64,000 nt of DNA from Streblospio benedicti (lineage: Eukaryota; Annelida; Polychaeta; Spionida; Spionidae): assembly GCA_019095985.1 (NCBI GenBank), contig CM032663.1:34837086-34901085 (forward strand), in the 5' to 3' direction. Every line of letters starts with the position of its first letter. Within the stretch, counting starts at the first letter, position 1. This document shows positions 59,842 through 64,000 of the stretch, piece by piece. The notes under the pieces were generated by a model that made no database searches, had not been told where the DNA came from, and was given only the letters and a program-made list of their open reading frames with translations. The translations under genes and the position numbers were made by a program.

Positions 59842-59949
59842 CTAGCCGACTACGTCCTTCCATCTATGAAGAGCCCAGCTAAAATGATCCATTGACCAAT
59901 AGTAATCAGTAATGTCAACATCATCTGTCATCACGGCCACAATGAGTAG
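59842..59949 (-). CDS. Possible terminal exon, 35 codons
   Basis: On the minus strand the acceptor TTCTCACACAG is followed by LLIVAVMTDDVDITDYYWSM, then DHFSWALHRWKDVVG and a TAG stop. The length is a whole number of codons. No preceding exon was found and the family is unknown. It lies 1.5 kb 5' of the possible exon at 58123-58291 on the same strand, but its stop means they cannot be simply joined. Confidence 0.3.
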   Translation of the reverse strand, partial: LLIVAVMTDDVDITDYYWSMDHFSWALHRWKDVVG

Positions 59950-59954
59950 CTGTG

Positions 59955-62145
59955 TGAGAAAAAAATGATTGATGAAGGCTGGCGGTTAATTGTAAAATGT
60001 AAATATGTGTGGTTATAAGCTAAAATATAAACAACTACAAAAGGTTACCATGGAATATTCTTTTACTGTATTGCTTCAATGCATCTGCAATCGAAGGGAC
60101 GTACGTGTGTATGAAGAACTGAGCAACTAAGCCCACCGCTTAAATTCTAATGTCATGACAATTAGCCAAAAAATGGAAGTGAATATGTTATGATTTTCCA
60201 TACTGGCAGATACAAATACTTCTTTCTCATGTCTCTGACAGTTTAATTACTGTTTGGCAGTACATGTTTACAAGGAATCGGATGCACGGGTTTAGACGTA
60301 GGAAATTGGACGAAATTAGATTGATGCCGTTTTAATGTCTTGAGTTTCCTGTTGCTCACTAAATGTGGCAAATAGGAGTCACAAAAATATATCTTAACTG
60401 AGACGGAGAAATTCAAGCCCTAATACACTGCGCAGGGTAAGAGGCTGAAAAGTAGTCTGGGTGATCGATATAATTTTTGCCCCCCCCAAAAAAAAAAAAA
60501 AAAAAAGAAAAAGAATTAGAAGAAAGTTTGTCAGTGAACTCCATATTAAACGTATAATATCCATATGATGTATCTGTAATTCAAGATTTTTCTGTTGTGC
60601 CTGAAATCGTTGGGGTACAGTTGCTTTCACGCATATATCCCTTTTAATATGCGCAGTTGTTCACTAATTGCAACTCGACATCCGACTTAGAGACACTCCA
60701 AAACAGTAGACAAAACCTACACCCACGTCGGCCGCATACATCTTCAGCACATGGCATTTCCGACTAACATTACTCGGCCATTACCGTATTATCGCCAGTT
60801 TTTACGGCTAATTTATCAACACTACTAATGATGCAAATAGTCGGCTGGCATTTCTGTCTATTAGTGTGAAAGTGACTCACATTATTCCTCTTATTTGGGT
60901 GATACACCCGGGAAAGGATACAGTGTGGACGTACTGTAGCATAGATTTGACGCCTAATAGAACTTCCTTTTGTTCAATATACATGTGGTCATCCAGTGGC
61001 TTCTCTACCCAAGAGTATGGCAAACATGCGTATCTGATATTCAAAGGCCCGCCGTTCTAATGATGATTGTTATTAGCGTTTAAGAGGCCTCCAGTGTATT
61101 GGTTATTGTTAAATTCAACAAATGAGACTCAAATGACTTTGAAGCTGACAATTATTGCTATTGACGTTTACTTCCAAATCAGCACTTATTGTTAAACGAT
61201 GGACTTCATATCACACGAAATCAATGCACCATTTGAACAATTATTATAATGGAGGATTAATATAGGATCTACAAGGAATGAGTATGAGTGTGGACTCTGA
61301 ATGGTAATCATTCTAATATGGTGTTAATCCATGGCTTGGCATGCTGAATACGGATCTGGTTAGGCACAGTACACTACCATGATTTTAGGTACAGTGGAGA
61401 GGTGTGATTTTGCATAGGCGTTCATTAAACAGTGAGAGCTATTTTCGATTTTGCAAATGAGTTAAAATTACGTTCTCTTCATCAAAGATATATAACCTGA
61501 CGAAACCAATACATCACTGAAGTCGTCAAAATGGCTACAGTCTACCACCAGCAAGCTGACGAAAACTAGTCTAGTTACAAGGCCGTGAGCGCTTGAGCAC
61601 GTGTTTTAAGACATCGTCGTCTGGAACTCAGATGTGCGTGCTGTGAAAGCAGAAAGTGGTGCAAGATTCATCATCATCTTCCACGGGATTTATGATCACC
61701 GGAAGGCTAATGAAAGTATTTTGTACACCCTTTTCTTTGTAAAAGAATAAGACGTGAAGTAAGAAAGGCAATTTATTCTCTCTAATACATTGGATACGTT
61801 AAAGTGGTACAACTACTCAGGATTATTGTAGATTGATTTGTTTTCATTTTGATGGTCTTTGATAGCAGCTATCATGTAGGTAAGTCAGTCTAAAGGGAAC
61901 TAACAAATATCAACCCGTCCATGGCTGTACGTCAGCGTGCAGATGTATTAGATAAGACGGTGCACTGCAACTATATATGCAGTTGTGCACACTATTTGTT
62001 AAAGAATAATGCAAAGTGTTGTGGATAACATTCTCTCCGGTTTACCTGAACGCGAAAATTAACACGTGCAGATGAAGAATCGTATGTCATTAGTGATTTG
62101 ATACTAAGGTAAACTCACTGTATTAAGATGGACTGGTTATAGCTT
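59955..62145. other. Spacer, no gene supported
   Basis: A poly-A tract lies at 60489-60505. A plus-strand open stretch ending at 61060 (with SIDLTPNRTSFCSIYMWSS) is protein-like but has no splice or start support strong enough to call. Confidence 0.4.
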
Positions 62146-62149
62146 CACT

Positions 62150-62352
62150 AAAGTAGAACCTCCAATCATGATCAAAACCAAGTCTCTATTGACTATTAAC
62201 ACCACCTCTCTAATAAGACCAATTCTCACGGCTCTTAACCTACAAACACTAACCACCCCACCCCCAAAGAAAACCCCGTAAAGTGACCACTTCACTATTG
62301 AGACCAGTTGAGACCAGGTCCCCAGATCGTCTTACTAAAGAGGTCTCAATAT
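62150..62352. mobile_element. Degraded pogo-like MITE
   Basis: The element begins AAGTAGAACCTCCAAT and contains ACCACCTCTCTAATAAGACC; the far end reads CTTACTAAAGAGGTCTCAAT before an AT repeat. It belongs to the same family as 36366-36536 with weaker ends. Confidence 0.55.
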
Positions 62353-62354
62353 AT

Positions 62355-64000
62355 ATATATATACATGTACCTGCTACCCTGTCAGTGAGATATGTTCTAT
62401 ATATTGACCGTGCACTAATTATTACACAGTAATATTTAGAATTTTATACAATGTAGTGTGGTCTATATGTGTAATTTAGCATGCATTACATGTAGGCCTA
62501 TATGCAGTTATACGTTTTGTGACAGAGTCGAATCAATAAAGATAAAGATTTGTCGATTGGACTTGAAGTCAATGAATGATCAAGTACAGTAGGGCACATG
62601 TCTAATGCATAAAACACCCCAAACCCACCCACGTATCATTATACTCAGTTTGTGTATTCAACGAGTGTGCAAGATGATTTCATTCTACTCTTTCCATATA
62701 GAAATTCTCAATTTTGCTCGAGCAAGGATATATAAAACGTAATCATGAACCAAATAGCTACACCTGTTTTTAACAACTCTAATCTCGTGCTAAAAGCTTC
62801 CATTAAATGGAACCTGCGATGAAAGCTTACGGACAATTTACTCTACTTCACTTGAATGATGAAACAAATCAATTATGTAATTACTGTCTATATCAGAGTG
62901 CCACTACATGCAGTCGGTGCCTGTAACTTTGATATGTGTGTTTTGTCATTGTTAAGCCCCGAGGGGATTAACGGCTTACTGCCGTGTGATGTGTTTGCTA
63001 CAAGTGGCCCACATAACAGTGACGATTTTTTTCTATGGGGATTTTTATTGTACACCAATGTGCATTAGCAAATGCAGTATCCAGATTAAGTATTGCTGTT
63101 TGTTTCCGCCTATGCAATTCTGTAGATCTGATTGAATTCTTAATTGCACCCCTATAATAGCATCGTCGTAGGAGGGTTAATATTAGTATTGGTAATGGTT
63201 ATAGATTATTGGAAAAAAAAGATTAAACAAATGAACATTCCATGGTCGAGACAAAGATTCACCTCAATGAACCTCAAATATAAAGAATTAACCCTAGTAA
63301 CAGTCATTTATTGACCTGAACATCATTTGTGAGTGTCTGCAAACTGCCCCTACGTGGCCGTTACTTTTAGTTATATTTGCTTTAACAAATTAACCCTGTG
63401 AGGCCATAACCCTAATTATGTTTACATTGTGGAGGTGTTGACCAATTTAAGCGTGAGGTGTTAATGCAAATGAGCTTTTGAGAAGAAAATTACATTTGCG
63501 TACGCAAATGTGTGCAATTAAGTTTGTCGAAATGTAGGTCTGCGTCTTGAAATAACTTGTGTTGTGTCTACTAGTAAAATTTCAATTTTGTAGCCACGGT
63601 AATTTTAGGACTCCTGTCGAATTCCACTAATCTCTAATCAGATTATAATCTCCATTCAAAGTATGATTTCTGTGGTGTTCTTAGAAAAAAACCCCCACCC
63701 CACATGATGCCGTTAAAATGAACACATCCATAGACTAAAAACCACCAACTCTACATTTTATTTCCAGTCCAGATATAGTCCAGATATTCCAGATCGTTCT
63801 ACACTTGTTTTCACCCCAGTTATCCACGTTTAAGCAGACGAGAGCTATTGTGAATTCCTGCGCGTAGCGTCTGTTTTGTTATTTACTAGCCGCTTTACTA
63901 CCACGAGCGCAGGCACAGCTTGAGATGATACGGCAGTTTTATCATTGTAGGATATCGACTTTTTCTTTCCGTCGGCCATAAAGGAAGGATGTGCCCGGAC
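62355..64000. other. AT-rich spacer to the window end
   Basis: No gene, repeat boundary or RNA gene recognised. Open stretches such as 62856-63068 lack coding features. Confidence 0.4.

Noticed and set aside
60866-61060. Plus-strand open frame of 64 codons
   Set aside because: It looks somewhat protein-like, but there is no convincing acceptor, donor or homologous motif.

Overview
The window reads as nuclear DNA of an animal, most likely a marine invertebrate. Genes have GT-AG introns, spacers are AT-rich, and there are many dispersed repeats of invertebrate type: Penelope-like, CR1/L2-like LINE, hAT and pogo-like elements. The beta-tubulin gene and the rhodopsin-like receptor exons fit an invertebrate deuterostome (lancelet, hemichordate or echinoderm), but nothing here proves a phylum. 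A run of 100 N at 18759-18858 shows this is a draft assembly.

Layout. 1-11130: an intronless protein kinase gene on the minus strand (1858-3651), a decayed second copy of its C-terminal region just downstream, and a direct duplication of about 3.7-4.1 kb that copied the kinase 5' end and its upstream DNA. 11.1-18.3 kb: a Penelope endonuclease relic, AT-rich spacer and two exons (TM1, TM2) of a class A G-protein-coupled receptor. 18.3-23 kb: the gap and a Penelope-like retroelement with nested inverted arms. 23.3-24.0 kb: a two-exon gene for a small secreted protein rich in Ala, Glu and Lys. 24.4-34.0 kb: a multi-exon gene for a secreted or membrane-anchored protein with four Ly6/uPAR-like three-finger domains; a 5'-truncated LINE with a long open reverse transcriptase sits inside one of its exons. 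36.0-42.6 kb: a complete eight-exon beta-tubulin gene (minus strand) with a second, older LINE in intron 1. 43-50 kb: repeats, including a fold-back element and a hAT-type transposon that still encodes a BED zinc finger. 50.7-52.9 kb: an intronless coding exon for a 722-residue coiled-coil protein with N-terminal repeats. 55.4-56.5 kb: an open frame for a 358-residue protein whose C-terminus recalls the kinase C-terminal region. 57-64 kb: mostly repeats and AT-rich DNA, with two possible minus-strand exons.

The genes do not form an operon or a single pathway. The most interesting items are the four-domain three-finger gene with a LINE in one exon, the kinase fused to a possible propeller-like region, the receptor lacking the usual TM2 aspartate, and the Penelope element whose inverted arms carry a hammerhead-like core.
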